Shown: piece after piece, positions 44,340 through 53,011 of the stretch | Numbering within the stretch: the stretch's first letter is position 1 | How the letters are laid out: every line of letters begins with the position of its first letter | Assembly (NCBI GenBank): GCA_003134855.1 | Contig: PLCS01000007.1 | Location: 195,011 to 259,010 of the forward strand | Length of the DNA: 64,000 nt | Source of the DNA: Acidobacteriaceae bacterium | GTDB lineage: Bacteria; Acidobacteriota; Terriglobia; Terriglobales; Acidobacteriaceae | Direction of reading: 5' to 3' | Made by a program: the position numbers and the translations under genes | Notes under the pieces: model-generated | What the model was told of the DNA's origin: nothing | Database searches by the model: none | What the model saw: the letters and a program-made list of their open reading frames with translations, nothing else

Positions 44340-45005
44340 ATGAAAGACGCCCTCTATGTCTCCAAAGAGAACTATCTGAAGGCCATCCTCGAAGCCGAGG
44401 CCGAAGGGCGCGAGGTGATCCCGGCGTTGCTGGCGCATTGGCTGGAAGTTTCGCCACCGGCGGTGACGATGGCGCTGAAACGGCTTAAGCGCGACGGCTT
44501 TGTGGAGGTCGGGAGGGGCATCGTGCGGCTGACCGCGGCCGGCCGCGAGACCGCCTATCGCACCGCCCTGCGCCACCACCTGATCGAGCGCATGCTGAGC
44601 GAGATCTTCGGCATGGAGTGGCACGAGATTCACGAGGAGGCGGAACGGCTGGAGCACGCCGTCTCGCCGGCCTTTGAAGCCAAACTCAGGGAGAAGCTGG
44701 GCGAGGGCGGCGCCTGTCCGCACGGCAATCAGGTGCTGCCGGAGAGCCCGGCCCAGCGCAAGCACCGCGGCGAAACGCCGCTCTCGGAGGCCGAAGAGGG
44801 GCGGCGGTACGTCGTCGTCAGCCTGCACGAGCGCGACCACAAGCTGCTGCTGTTTTTGCATCGCAATGGAATCGGCCCCGGCCAGAGCCTGCGCGTGCTC
44901 CGCCAGAACTACGACCAAACCGTTTCGATTGATTTGCCTGCGGGAACTGCCATTCTGGGCCATCCGGCTGCCGAGGCGGTCTGGCTCCGGCCGGAAACCT
45001 CTTGA
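44340..45005 (+). CDS. mntR: DtxR/MntR-family metal-dependent regulator
   Basis: A 221-residue repressor. The winged helix is KENYLKAILEAEAEGREVIP, then LEVSPPAVTMALKRLKRDGF; the dimerisation/metal domain has LRHHLIERMLSEIFGMEWHE and IHEEAERLEHAVS, with GGACPHGNQVLPES near residue 130. The C-terminal SH3-like domain is present (about 150-221). It is followed by the manganese transporter mntH after a 150-base gap with a dyad that could be its operator, so it likely represses mntH when manganese or iron is plentiful. Confidence 0.88.
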   Translation: MKDALYVSKENYLKAILEAEAEGREVIPALLAHWLEVSPPAVTMALKRLKRDGFVEVGRGIVRLTAAGRETAYRTALRHHLIERMLSEIFGMEWHEIHEEAERLEHAVSPAFEAKLREKLGEGGACPHGNQVLPESPAQRKHRGETPLSEAEEGRRYVVVSLHERDHKLLLFLHRNGIGPGQSLRVLRQNYDQTVSIDLPAGTAILGHPAAEAVWLRPETS

Positions 45006-45043
45006 ATGTAGTAGCTCAATGGGAGGGATCATTATCCTCGTTT

Positions 45044-45088
45044 CCCATCCTTTCAGCACAAAACGCTGAAAGGATGGGGCACCCAGCA
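45044..45088. repeat. TGGGGCACCC-tagged hairpin between mntR and mntH
   Basis: CCCATCCTTTCAGC (45044-45057) pairs perfectly with GCTGAAAGGATGGG (45065-45078) around seven bases, followed by the tag GGGGCACCCAG. It may also terminate or attenuate mntR transcription; there is no U-run. Confidence 0.8.
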
Positions 45089-45113
45089 TCCTCATGTAAT
45101 TAAATTTAAGAAA

Positions 45114-45130
45114 AACTATTAACCATAGTT
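45114..45130. promoter_or_regulatory. Candidate MntR operator before mntH
   Basis: AACTAT-TAACC-ATAGTT is a perfect 6-base inverted repeat with a 5-base centre, 26 bases before the mntH start. The arms resemble the AACATAG/CTATGTT arms of the E. coli MntR site. Overlapping TTAAC-CATA-GTTAA is a second dyad in the same DNA. The surrounding A/T-rich stretch 45097-45135 is the probable promoter. Confidence 0.55.
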
Positions 45131-45156
45131 AACAACTTGTGGCATACTGGTTTTGT

Positions 45157-46512
45157 ATGAGCACAATTGCCGAACCCGTACTGCCGGTCCTCCCCGGCCT
45201 CGCGCCGGGCCCTGAGCACCAGGTGCCCTCGCTGCCGGAGGTTCATGCGACGGTGCGCATCTCCCGCTCGCCGCACTACTGGCGGCGGCTGCTCGGCTTT
45301 CTCGGTCCCGGATTCCTGATTTCGGTAGGCTATATGGACCCCGGCAACTGGGCGACCGACATTGCCGGCGGATCGCGTTTCGGCTACACGCTGCTCTTTG
45401 TCATCATGGCCTCGAACCTGATGGCGATTCTGCTACAGAGCCTCTCGCTCAAGCTGGGCATTGCCACCGAGCGCGACCTGGCGCAGATGTGCCACCAGAG
45501 CTACGGCCCCAGGGTGAGCTACGCGCTGTGGATCGGCGCCGAGATCGCCATCGCCGCCTGCGATCTGGCCGAGGTCATCGGTTCGGCCATCGCCCTGAAC
45601 CTTCTCTTCCACATTCCGCTCTTCTACGGCGTACTCATCACCGGCCTGGATGTGCTGCTGATTCTTCTGATCCAGCGCTGGGGTTTCCGCTACATTGAGG
45701 CGCTGGTGATTACGCTGATCGCCACGATTTCGGGGTTGTTTCTGGTGCAGGTTCTGCTCTCCCACCCCAATCATTGGCTGGTGCTGAAAAACCTGTTCAT
45801 CCCGTCGGCCTCCATCGTTACCAACCCGGAGATGCTCTACATCGCCATCGGAATCCTGGGCGCGACGGTGATGCCGCACAACCTCTATCTGCACTCCTCC
45901 ATCGTGCAGAGCCGCAAGTACGAACGCACGCCGGCGGGCAAGCGCGAGGCCATCGGCATGGCCAACATCGACTCCGCGCTGGCGCTCACGGTGGCGCTGT
46001 TTGTGAACGCCGCCATTCTGATCGTCGCCGCGGCGGTCTTCCATCAGCGTGGCCTCTTCGACGTGGCCGCCATCCAGGACGCCTACAAGCTGCTCAGCCC
46101 GCTGTTGGGCGCGGCCGGGGCGAGCACGCTCTTCGCCATCGCGCTGCTGGCCTCGGGGCAGAACTCCTCCATCACCGGCACGCTGGCCGGGCAGGTGGTG
46201 ATGGAGGGCTTCATCCACCTGAAGGTTTCGCCGTGGCTGCGGCGGTTGATCACGCGCTCGCTGGCCATTATTCCCACCATCATTGTGGTCGCGTTCACCG
46301 GCGAGCAGGGCACCGAGAAGCTGCTCATTCTCAGCCAGGTGATTCTCTCCCTGCAACTCAGCTTTGCCGTGGTCCCGCTGGTACTCTTCACCGGCAACCG
46401 CAAGATCATGGGCGAGTTCGTGAACGCCCCCTGGCTAAAGGCGCTGGCCTGGTTCACCGCTGTGTTGATCGCCGGATTGAATGGCTGGCTGCTGGTGCTG
46501 ATGGCGCGGTAG
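45157..46512 (+). CDS. mntH: Nramp-family divalent metal transporter MntH
   Basis: A 451-residue proton-coupled Mn2+/Fe2+ importer with about eleven spans. The metal-site motif of helix 1 is GYMDPGNWATDIAGGSRFG (DPGN, about 63) and helix 6 has GILGATVMPHNLYLHSSIVQ (MPHN, about 235). LLASGQNSSITGTLAGQVVM near residue 330 is another family block. ATG 45157 is preferred; the frame also opens at a GTG 18 bases upstream. It follows mntR, its likely regulator. Confidence 0.95.
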   Translation: MSTIAEPVLPVLPGLAPGPEHQVPSLPEVHATVRISRSPHYWRRLLGFLGPGFLISVGYMDPGNWATDIAGGSRFGYTLLFVIMASNLMAILLQSLSLKLGIATERDLAQMCHQSYGPRVSYALWIGAEIAIAACDLAEVIGSAIALNLLFHIPLFYGVLITGLDVLLILLIQRWGFRYIEALVITLIATISGLFLVQVLLSHPNHWLVLKNLFIPSASIVTNPEMLYIAIGILGATVMPHNLYLHSSIVQSRKYERTPAGKREAIGMANIDSALALTVALFVNAAILIVAAAVFHQRGLFDVAAIQDAYKLLSPLLGAAGASTLFAIALLASGQNSSITGTLAGQVVMEGFIHLKVSPWLRRLITRSLAIIPTIIVVAFTGEQGTEKLLILSQVILSLQLSFAVVPLVLFTGNRKIMGEFVNAPWLKALAWFTAVLIAGLNGWLLVLMAR

Positions 46513-46631
46513 GCAGGAGACCAAAGAATCCCTGATCCCTTCGGCAAGCCCCTTTCCCACCATGCGGTCCGGATGGCACAATAGTCCATGGCTCATTTCT
46601 AAATTTTTCTGGGGCGGAAGGAGTTCTCTCG

Positions 46632-48209
46632 ATGGCGGAAGTTTCTGTGTTGGAGTCTGTCAAGGCGCTGGCGGCGGGACCGCGGGTGCATGCCAACCTG
46701 CCAGTGGCGGAACTGGTGGAGACGTCGCTGAAGCGCGGCGAGGGGCAACTGGCGGCCAATGGCGCGCTGGTGGCCGTGACCGGGGCACGCACCGGGCGCA
46801 GTCCCAAGGACAAGTTCACCGTGGACGACGCGGTGACGCACAATGTTGTCGACTGGGGCAAGGTGAACAAGCCGTTTGCGCCGGAGAAGTTTGAGGCGCT
46901 GCTGGGGCGGGTGTTGGAGCACCTGAAGGAGCGCGAACTGTTTGTGCAGGACTTGTATTGCGGGGCGGATGCGGCATACCAGTTGCCGATCCGGGTGATC
47001 AGCGCGTATGCCTGGCACGCGCTCTTTGTGCGCGATCTCTTTGTCCGGCCCGATGCCGCGGCTCTGGCGACGCATGTGCCGGAGTTTACCGTGGTGGCCG
47101 CGCCGGAGTTTCAGGCGGTGCCGGAGCGGGATGGGACGGCTACAAGCGCCTTCATTCTGGCTGATTTTACACGCAAGATTATCCTGATTGGCGGCACGAA
47201 ATACGCCGGAGAGATCAAGAAATCGATCTTCGGCGTGATGAATTTCATTGTGCCGAACAAAGATGTTCTGCCCATGCATTGCTCGGCGAATGTGGGCGCG
47301 GATGGGGTGACGGCGCTGTTCTTCGGGCTCTCGGGGACGGGCAAGACGACGCTTTCGGCCGACCCGGCGCGGCGGCTGATCGGCGACGACGAGCACGGCT
47401 GGGGGCCGACGGGAATCTTCAATTTTGAGGGCGGCTGCTACGCCAAGTGCGTGGACCTGACCGAGGAGAAGGAGCCGCAGATCTTCCGGGCGATTCGCTT
47501 TGGGTCGGTGCTGGAGAATGTGATTCTGGATGCGGCGCGCAAGCCGGATTATTTTGACATTCATCTGACGGAGAATACGCGGGCGGCTTACCCGGTGGAT
47601 TTCATTGAGAACGCGGTGATTCCGGGGGTGGGCGGGCATCCGAAGAACGTGCTCTTCCTGGCGGCGGATGCCTTTGGCGTGCTGCCGCCGATCGCGCGGC
47701 TGACGCCGGATCAGGCAATGTACCACTTCCTCTCGGGGTATACGGCGAAGCTGGCGGGGACCGAGTTGGGCGTTATTGATCCTGAGCCGGAGTTCTCGGC
47801 CTGCTTTGGCTCACCTTTTTTACCGCTGGCGCCGCCGGTGTATGCCGAGATGCTGGGCAAGCGGCTGACGCAGCATGGGGCTTCGTGCTGGCTGGTGAAT
47901 ACCGGCTGGAGCGGGGGCAAGTTCGGCGTGGGCAAGCGCATGAGCCTGAAGATCACGCGCGCACTGGTCAATGCGGCGCTCGATGGGCGGCTGGACAAGG
48001 TGGAGTTTGTCACCGAGGCGGCTTTCGGGCTGAGCATTCCGGTGAGCTGCCCAGAGGTTCCGGCGGAGATTCTGAACCCGCGCAATGCATGGGCCGACAA
48101 GGAAGGCTACGACAAGACGGCGGCCGACCTGGCGGCGCGTTTCGAAGCGAACTTCAAGCAGTTCGATGCTTCGGAGGCGATTCGCGCGGCTGGACCTAAG
48201 GCTAAGTAA
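46632..48209 (+). CDS. pckA: Phosphoenolpyruvate carboxykinase (ATP)
   Basis: A 525-residue gluconeogenic enzyme converting oxaloacetate and ATP to phosphoenolpyruvate. Substrate and metal motifs are [16 protein letters not shown] (about 49), [38 protein letters not shown]-loop [20 protein letters not shown] (about 236) and [37 protein letters not shown] near residue 430 binds the nucleotide. GGAAGGAG lies upstream of ATG 46632. A strong terminator follows. Confidence 0.96.
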   Translation: MAEVSVLESVKALAAGPRVHANLPVAELVETSLKRGEGQLAANGALVAVTGARTGRSPKDKFTVDDAVTHNVVDWGKVNKPFAPEKFEALLGRVLEHLKERELFVQDLYCGADAAYQLPIRVISAYAWHALFVRDLFVRPDAAALATHVPEFTVVAAPEFQAVPERDGTATSAFILADFTRKIILIGGTKYAGEIKKSIFGVMNFIVPNKDVLPMHCSANVGADGVTALFFGLSGTGKTTLSADPARRLIGDDEHGWGPTGIFNFEGGCYAKCVDLTEEKEPQIFRAIRFGSVLENVILDAARKPDYFDIHLTENTRAAYPVDFIENAVIPGVGGHPKNVLFLAADAFGVLPPIARLTPDQAMYHFLSGYTAKLAGTELGVIDPEPEFSACFGSPFLPLAPPVYAEMLGKRLTQHGASCWLVNTGWSGGKFGVGKRMSLKITRALVNAALDGRLDKVEFVTEAAFGLSIPVSCPEVPAEILNPRNAWADKEGYDKTAADLAARFEANFKQFDASEAIRAAGPKAK

Positions 48210-48226
48210 GGGAAAGCGAGAAAAGA

Positions 48227-48266
48227 GGGGCTTCGACCGGGCTTTGGCTTGGTCGGGGCCCCTTTT
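48227..48266 (+). terminator. Rho-independent terminator of pckA
   Basis: GGGGC plus CGACC (48227-48238) pairs with GGTCG plus GCCCC (48251-48262) around a loop, followed by TTTT. It lies 18 bases after the pckA stop. Confidence 0.75.
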
Positions 48267-48366
48267 GGCTAGGGCGGCGTGTGGGGAGGACGCTTCCCAC
48301 ACGCCGACTTTCCGGAACCGACCTGCCCCCGATCAGTGAGTTCCGAATGCTTTCCCAGGTCGCGGA

Positions 48367-48966
48367 CTACTCCAAGTAAACCTCTCGTCCTCCCTTTCGC
48401 ATCACATGTACCTGACCCTTATTCGAATCTCGATAGAACAGCGTCCAACGGTCTTGAAGATCGACTCCCTTATATTGCACAGTCAAGGAATCCCAATCCT
48501 CTGGAATCGAAACATAAACGCATCTGTCAGGCGCAAGTGTAGAGGGCTCAACTGGGAGAATATTTCTAACTGTACCGGTTCCCGTCAATTCAATTCCTCC
48601 ACGCCAATAATGGACCTGAAACGCCAGTCCAGGGCCACGATTGACTATCCTCTGACCGGAACCCATCGGCCTATCGTCAGGCTCCACTACAAGCAGGGGT
48701 GCTGTACTCAATTCCAATTGGCTCGATAGCAGGTCAGCTTGTCGCCTAGTGGACTCCGCCGCGTCCCTTGCAGCGTTAGTCTGCTCAACGGCAGCCTTCG
48801 TTAATGCACGGGCTGCATCGGCCTGTAATTCGGATGCAGTGGCCTGCCTCTTGATCGCAAACCAGGTAACTGACAGGACAAGAATAGTCAGAACCGCCGA
48901 GATGCTCCCCAGTGCCTCCGAGTTCGCATTTAACCAACACCACACGATCTCAAGATGTTCAATCAT
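48367..48966 (-). CDS. Membrane-anchored coiled-coil protein, unknown function
   Basis: A 199-residue protein with one N-terminal span (ISAVLTILVLSVTWFAIKRQ, about 22-41), an Ala/Glu-rich coil (about 44-90) and a beta-rich C-terminal domain with LLVVEPDDRPMGSGQRIVNR, PGLAFQVHYWRGG and RWTLFYRDSNKGQVHV. The plan of span, coil and tail domain resembles the protein at 24973-25869, though sequence similarity is low. It lies at the left edge of the lower-GC accessory stretch, divergent from the P-loop NTPase. No family was recognised. Confidence 0.6.
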   Translation of the reverse strand: MIEHLEIVWCWLNANSEALGSISAVLTILVLSVTWFAIKRQATASELQADAARALTKAAVEQTNAARDAAESTRRQADLLSSQLELSTAPLLVVEPDDRPMGSGQRIVNRGPGLAFQVHYWRGGIELTGTGTVRNILPVEPSTLAPDRCVYVSIPEDWDSLTVQYKGVDLQDRWTLFYRDSNKGQVHVMRKGGREVYLE

Positions 48967-49256
48967 GAGCGCATTATACAGGAGAACGGAGGCGCTGGTG
49001 ACGAAACCTCAATGATCGGCCACGAGAACTGTGGTCGAGGTTTTGACTTCAAAAGATGGGACATGAGCGATCTAGGGTCTTTGGTGAACGATTGCACTGT
49101 TGGCGGCGGCCGAACTCCTCGTCTAATGTTATTGAAAAGCGCTCGCCGAATCATCGTTATCTTTTCCCAAGCCTCGATGGTGCCCGAGCCGGGAACTGAT
49201 ATAATGTCCTCCAACTGTCATAAATGGGGTGCAGGCCAAAGGTAGGCTAAGCCTCC
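48967..49256. other. Gap before the P-loop NTPase gene, no gene seen
   Basis: About 290 bases of lower-GC DNA with only short overlapping frames of poor coding character on either strand. Nothing with a ribosome site and a recognisable domain was found. It probably holds the divergent promoters of the flanking genes. Confidence 0.35.
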
Positions 49257-51101
49257 ATGATTCCTGGAGGTGATGTGAGACAACGACCTAATGCCAACAA
49301 CCTAGGGAACTTTTTCGGGATCGATCCGCGGCCAAATGATCTATATCGATCTCTCCAACCAACTTTTGACCATCTCTTGCAAAGCGGAGATCCGGACCAA
49401 TCTGCGCTTCGAGGGGATCTTTACGTAACTCATCGAAATATGGAACAAGCAATCAAGGATTACTGCTCCGGCGCAACTAGCGACGCTGCCTTTTTGATCG
49501 GCGCAACAGGGATAGGCAAGTCTACACTGATACGACACAGCCTCCAAATGAATCGATCACCATTACTCTCGAATGGGTCTCTATTCATTCCGTTCTCACT
49601 GAATCAGCGACACATTGAAGACGGTAATGAAATGCGGCGGAAAATGGCGTTGGTTTTCCAGCAGGCAGTGTGGCTGGCAAAGGGTGAGCCTCATCAATTC
49701 TCGCAGGATGACATCGAGCAGATCGCTGCTTTCATTGAATTGACTTCGCCTGATCTTCTAAACGATCCGGTACTGGACTTGACAAAATCGCCCATCGCAC
49801 GAACACAGGCCCTGAGTAATAGGCGTGAGGCGGCATATGAGTTTTCGCAAGTTGCACTTAAGTATTTCGCTGCAAAGAATAAAAATATCGATCGACTTGT
49901 CTTAATTATTGATGACCTTGAAGGTAAGTTGGCGGAATTTCAGGAAGCTGTAATAATGAATTCTCTCGAAACGCGAGCTTGTTTGTTGAACACGTCGACT
50001 GAACGAAGAGTCCCAGTGCGTCTCATTATTGCGCTCCGTCCGGAAACGCACATTTGGGCTTCGCAGCTTGACCAGGTGAAGATTACAGAGTTTAGAGAAA
50101 TTTTTTATACGAAGCCAGTGAGCCTGTTTGATATCTTCAAACTGCGATTCGATGCTGTATTCAATTCAAAAGATTATGCTCTTATTCAAGACGCCGCGAA
50201 CCTCGAACAAGCGCTAAGTGTACTTCAAGCAGTTGGCAACGCGCTGTCGACCAAGTTCTCATCGCGGCTTGTTCGCCTAAACAACTACAATCTACGTTCA
50301 TCTCTCGAAACGTTTCGCTTAATCGTGAGTAATAGGCGCTGGCTGCAAAAAGACCCGGATTGGCGGACACCCTCCTTTTTCGAAGAGAAAGATTTCGCGA
50401 TTAACCCAGCCGCAGTGATCCGGGCAATAGGAATGGGCGAACGAGGCATTTATCCGCAGGGCCGGACATGCATACCAAATCTTCTATACAACACACGGGA
50501 ACCCATCTCTGACCTGCTTCTGTTGTATATCACGAAGTTTCTCCGACTCCAAAATGAGGGGTATGCAAGTACGAAAAGCCTGACTGATACATTCAAACGT
50601 CTCCTCGATAACCACTTTAATCAATTTGTATTCGACCAGTTGATCGATTACGGGTTCTTGCGCGGTCTTGTACATAAGGAGATGGCCAATGGCCGCGAGC
50701 GACTGTCAGAGACCATCCGGTCAAAGGAGTTGTATGGCATGTTGGAGGAATCATCGCTCTTGCTCGAACTTTTTCGGGATGATATCTGTCAACCGCTCGA
50801 CAATGGTCTGCCACTCAGAGCCACTATGGCGCTTGGAGGAGGTGCTGACCGCTTTGTCGCAGTAGCCGCTCTCATCAAGCAATTATGGAATGCCGAGATT
50901 CAGCTTCGAAAGCTCTTCGCCTTGAACGGCCCCGAGAGCGGCTCTTCTGACTTCGGCAACATATTTGAATGCGCAAGGATGCGCGCGGGTTTCCTGGGAT
51001 CACTCGACGCCTTCTATAAAACTCGGGATGATCGGCCGATTGGCGTTGCGAACGTCGTTGAATCGCTTCGATTGCTTACTATACCGGAAGGACTGCAATA
51101 G
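49257..51101 (+). CDS. Large P-loop NTPase of unknown type in an accessory region
   Basis: A 614-residue soluble protein. The Walker A motif is FLIGATGIGKSTLIRHSLQM (about 79-98) and Walker B is RLVLIIDDLEGKLAEF (about 214), with VRLIIALRPETHIW (sensor-like, about 255) and a long helical C-terminal half (about 330-614) in which YDTREPISDLLLLYITKFLR-like and FDQLIDYGFLRGLVHKE segments may form winged-helix domains. This resembles STAND/KAP-type or phage-defence ATPases in outline, but no exact family was recognised. The gene has lower GC than its neighbours. A GTG at 49275 with GGAGG upstream is an alternative start. Confidence 0.6.
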   Translation: MIPGGDVRQRPNANNLGNFFGIDPRPNDLYRSLQPTFDHLLQSGDPDQSALRGDLYVTHRNMEQAIKDYCSGATSDAAFLIGATGIGKSTLIRHSLQMNRSPLLSNGSLFIPFSLNQRHIEDGNEMRRKMALVFQQAVWLAKGEPHQFSQDDIEQIAAFIELTSPDLLNDPVLDLTKSPIARTQALSNRREAAYEFSQVALKYFAAKNKNIDRLVLIIDDLEGKLAEFQEAVIMNSLETRACLLNTSTERRVPVRLIIALRPETHIWASQLDQVKITEFREIFYTKPVSLFDIFKLRFDAVFNSKDYALIQDAANLEQALSVLQAVGNALSTKFSSRLVRLNNYNLRSSLETFRLIVSNRRWLQKDPDWRTPSFFEEKDFAINPAAVIRAIGMGERGIYPQGRTCIPNLLYNTREPISDLLLLYITKFLRLQNEGYASTKSLTDTFKRLLDNHFNQFVFDQLIDYGFLRGLVHKEMANGRERLSETIRSKELYGMLEESSLLLELFRDDICQPLDNGLPLRATMALGGGADRFVAVAALIKQLWNAEIQLRKLFALNGPESGSSDFGNIFECARMRAGFLGSLDAFYKTRDDRPIGVANVVESLRLLTIPEGLQ

Positions 51102-51381
51102 GCTACGATTTAGCTGACCTAAAGCTTACCTTTCCGACCTGACCTCGGAGCGAATTGTGGAGTCTCGGGGATTCGCGTTATGCTGTCAGCCAAATTGGCC
51201 ATCCGGTTGAACGCACGCGGCCCCGACGGTGGCTTGGCACTTTGACGCATAACGTACAATTTGCCCTCCCGACGGCCCTTGCGGGACCGCTGTGGATTAA
51301 TCCCAAAAAACGCCGTAGCGTCCGGGAATGAATTCGTTCCCTGATCGCCGGCAATTAGGAAGCTGGCCTACTGGTGGTATC

Positions 51382-51425
51382 CCACATCTTGCGTGATGGG
51401 ACAGCGCCAGATATGGGGCACCCGA
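51382..51425. repeat. TGGGGCACCC-tagged hairpin downstream of dapD
   Basis: CCCACATCTTGCG (about 51382-51394) pairs with CGCCAGATATGGG (about 51406-51418) with two mismatches, followed by the tag GGGGCACCCG. It is the most diverged copy of the family. Confidence 0.6.
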
Positions 51426-51431
51426 CTTCTT

Positions 51432-51501
51432 TCACTGCATAGTGTGGCGCTCTCGTTTGTCTCAGTTTTGGGGTTCACTCCACCTCACACTATCAGTGAA
51501 A
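51432..51501. repeat. Long inverted repeat behind dapD
   Basis: TTCACTGCATAGTGTG (51432-51447) pairs with CACACTATCAGTGAA (51487-51501), differing by a single extra base, around a 39-base loop. It sits 33 bases from the dapD stop. It could be a transcription end signal or a tiny non-coding element. Confidence 0.65.
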
Positions 51502-51533
51502 ATGCTCCAGAGTGATGGCTTTGGGCGCGGCTA

Positions 51534-52394
51534 TCACCGCAGCAGGTCTTCGAGCGCGGTGCTCAGGTCTGTTTTTTCGTCGCGGTACTTGACGATCACC
51601 GGGGCGTAGAGGCTGAGACCCCACTTCTGGCTCCGTTCATGGCCCTTGCCTTTGCTCACCGGGCGGGAACCGGGGACCACCACCGCATTTTCCGGGATGA
51701 TGAGCGGCATCTCGCCTCGGGCGCGCAGGATTTCGCCGTTGACCAGGTCGAAGACCGGGGTTCCGCGCGTGAGGATGGTTCCGGCGGCCAGCACCGCGCC
51801 CTTGCGGACAATAGTGCCTTCGTAGACGCCGCAGTTGCCGCCTATCAGCACGTCGTCCTCAATGACCACCGGGCAGGCGTTGACCGGCTCCAGCACGCCG
51901 CCGATCTGCGCCGCGGCGCTCAGGTGCACGCGCTTGCCAATCTGGGCGCAGGAGCCGACCAGGGCGTGCGAATCCACCATCGTGCCTTCGTCCACCCAGG
52001 CGCCGGCGTTGATATACATGGGTGGCATGCAAACGACGCTGCGGGCCACGTAAGCCCCGGAGCGCACCGCGGAGCCTCCGGGCACCATGCGCACGCCGTC
52101 CCCCGAGCTGAAATGGCGCATCGGGAAGGTGCTTTTGTCCACAAAGGAGAAGCCGGCGGCGGGAAACTCCTTCAGGACGCCCAGGCGAAAGCCGAGCAGA
52201 ATGCCCTGCTTGACCCAGGCGTTGACGCGCCAGCCCGTCGGCGAGGCGGGGTCGGGCGAGGCGGCACGCACTTCGCCGCTCTCCAGAGCCGCTCTGAACA
52301 GGAGAAAAACCTCCATGGCGGTCTGATCGCCGATGGCGTTGGGACCGGCGGCGAAGTGGCGCTCAATGTCGTTTTGCAATTGTGTGCTGGTCAT
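51534..52394 (-). CDS. dapD: Tetrahydrodipicolinate N-succinyltransferase
   Basis: A 286-residue enzyme of the succinylase branch of lysine/diaminopimelate synthesis. The N-terminal helical part is followed by a left-handed beta helix: [60 protein letters not shown] and [37 protein letters not shown] and [19 protein letters not shown] are also typical of DapD. Only four to five dozen bases separate it from the oxidase-fold gene upstream on the same strand. Confidence 0.94.
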   Translation of the reverse strand: MTSTQLQNDIERHFAAGPNAIGDQTAMEVFLLFRAALESGEVRAASPDPASPTGWRVNAWVKQGILLGFRLGVLKEFPAAGFSFVDKSTFPMRHFSSGDGVRMVPGGSAVRSGAYVARSVVCMPPMYINAGAWVDEGTMVDSHALVGSCAQIGKRVHLSAAAQIGGVLEPVNACPVVIEDDVLIGGNCGVYEGTIVRKGAVLAAGTILTRGTPVFDLVNGEILRARGEMPLIIPENAVVVPGSRPVSKGKGHERSQKWGLSLYAPVIVKYRDEKTDLSTALEDLLR

Positions 52395-52457
52395 GGCACT
52401 TTGAGTCTATCAACAGAGAGGGAATAGGGAACAGGGCAATCGCTCCCAAAGAAGGCT

Positions 52458-52946
52458 TCAAGCCGTCGGCCGGGTCAGAGTCCAGCCTTGTGCCGGGCGG
52501 GCGAGTTCAACGTTGCTGCCGAAGCCACGCGCATTGTCGATGAAGCGGAAGAAATCCGGTTCTAAGAAATACAAGGCGCTCCGGCGAATGGCCAGGCGAA
52601 AGACGGTTCCCAGCTGGAATCGTTCGCAGTAGGCATTGACAAGCGCTCGGCGGCGCTTCGGCTCGGTGATCTTGCTGACGGCTCCGCGCATCTGTACGCC
52701 TCGAATCTCCTGCCAGCAAGTGGCGCTGCCATGGACTGCGGCGGCGGCGCGGGGCGTTCTGAGCAGGTTCCGGCCGTGCTGGCTGCTCTCAGAAGAGAGC
52801 CAGTAGAGCGAAAGTTCTTCATCCACCATGTAGAAGAGCGGCGCTACGCAGGGTTCGCCGTCTTCGCCGGTCGTGGCCAGCGAGAGGGTCGTTTGTTCGC
52901 GGAGGAGCGCGGCGATTTGCTCCAGATGTTGCTGCGGTTTGTTCAT
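52458..52946 (-). CDS. Pyridoxamine 5'-phosphate oxidase-fold flavin-binding protein
   Basis: A 162-residue split-barrel protein: TTLSLATTGEDGEPCVAPLF, MVDEELSLYWLSSESSQHGR, NLLRTPRAAAAVHGSATCWQ and EIRGVQMRGAVSKITE. This is the FMN-binding PNPOx-like core. It is shorter than PdxH and lacks its substrate residues, so it is more likely a general flavin reductase-like or heme-utilisation-type protein than the vitamin B6 enzyme. It lies upstream of dapD on the same strand. Confidence 0.78.
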   Translation of the reverse strand: MNKPQQHLEQIAALLREQTTLSLATTGEDGEPCVAPLFYMVDEELSLYWLSSESSQHGRNLLRTPRAAAAVHGSATCWQEIRGVQMRGAVSKITEPKRRRALVNAYCERFQLGTVFRLAIRRSALYFLEPDFFRFIDNARGFGSNVELARPAQGWTLTRPTA

Positions 52947-53011
52947 GAGTTCCTTTGCTGAGCTTACGCCCTGCTGGAGTAGTCTGGTTGCTTAGGAGAT
53001 TTTTACAGAAG

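Larger units (their letters stand above)
51102..51533. other. Gap between the P-loop NTPase and dapD, repeats but no gene
   Basis: About 430 bases without a credible gene. It holds a near-palindrome GGGAATGAATTCGTTCCC (51326-51343), a TGGGGCACCC-tagged hairpin (51382-51425) and a long inverted repeat (51432-51501). The density of dyads suggests the edge of a mobile or recombined segment. Confidence 0.5.

Noticed and set aside
44205..45095. N-terminal extension of the pseudokinase frame up to 45095
   Set aside because: It runs antisense through mntR and lacks homology; the kinase fold begins after the ATG at 44204 with its own ribosome site.
45433..46356. 307-codon minus-strand frame opposite mntH
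   Set aside because: The complement of a clear Nramp transporter; highly charged antisense composition.
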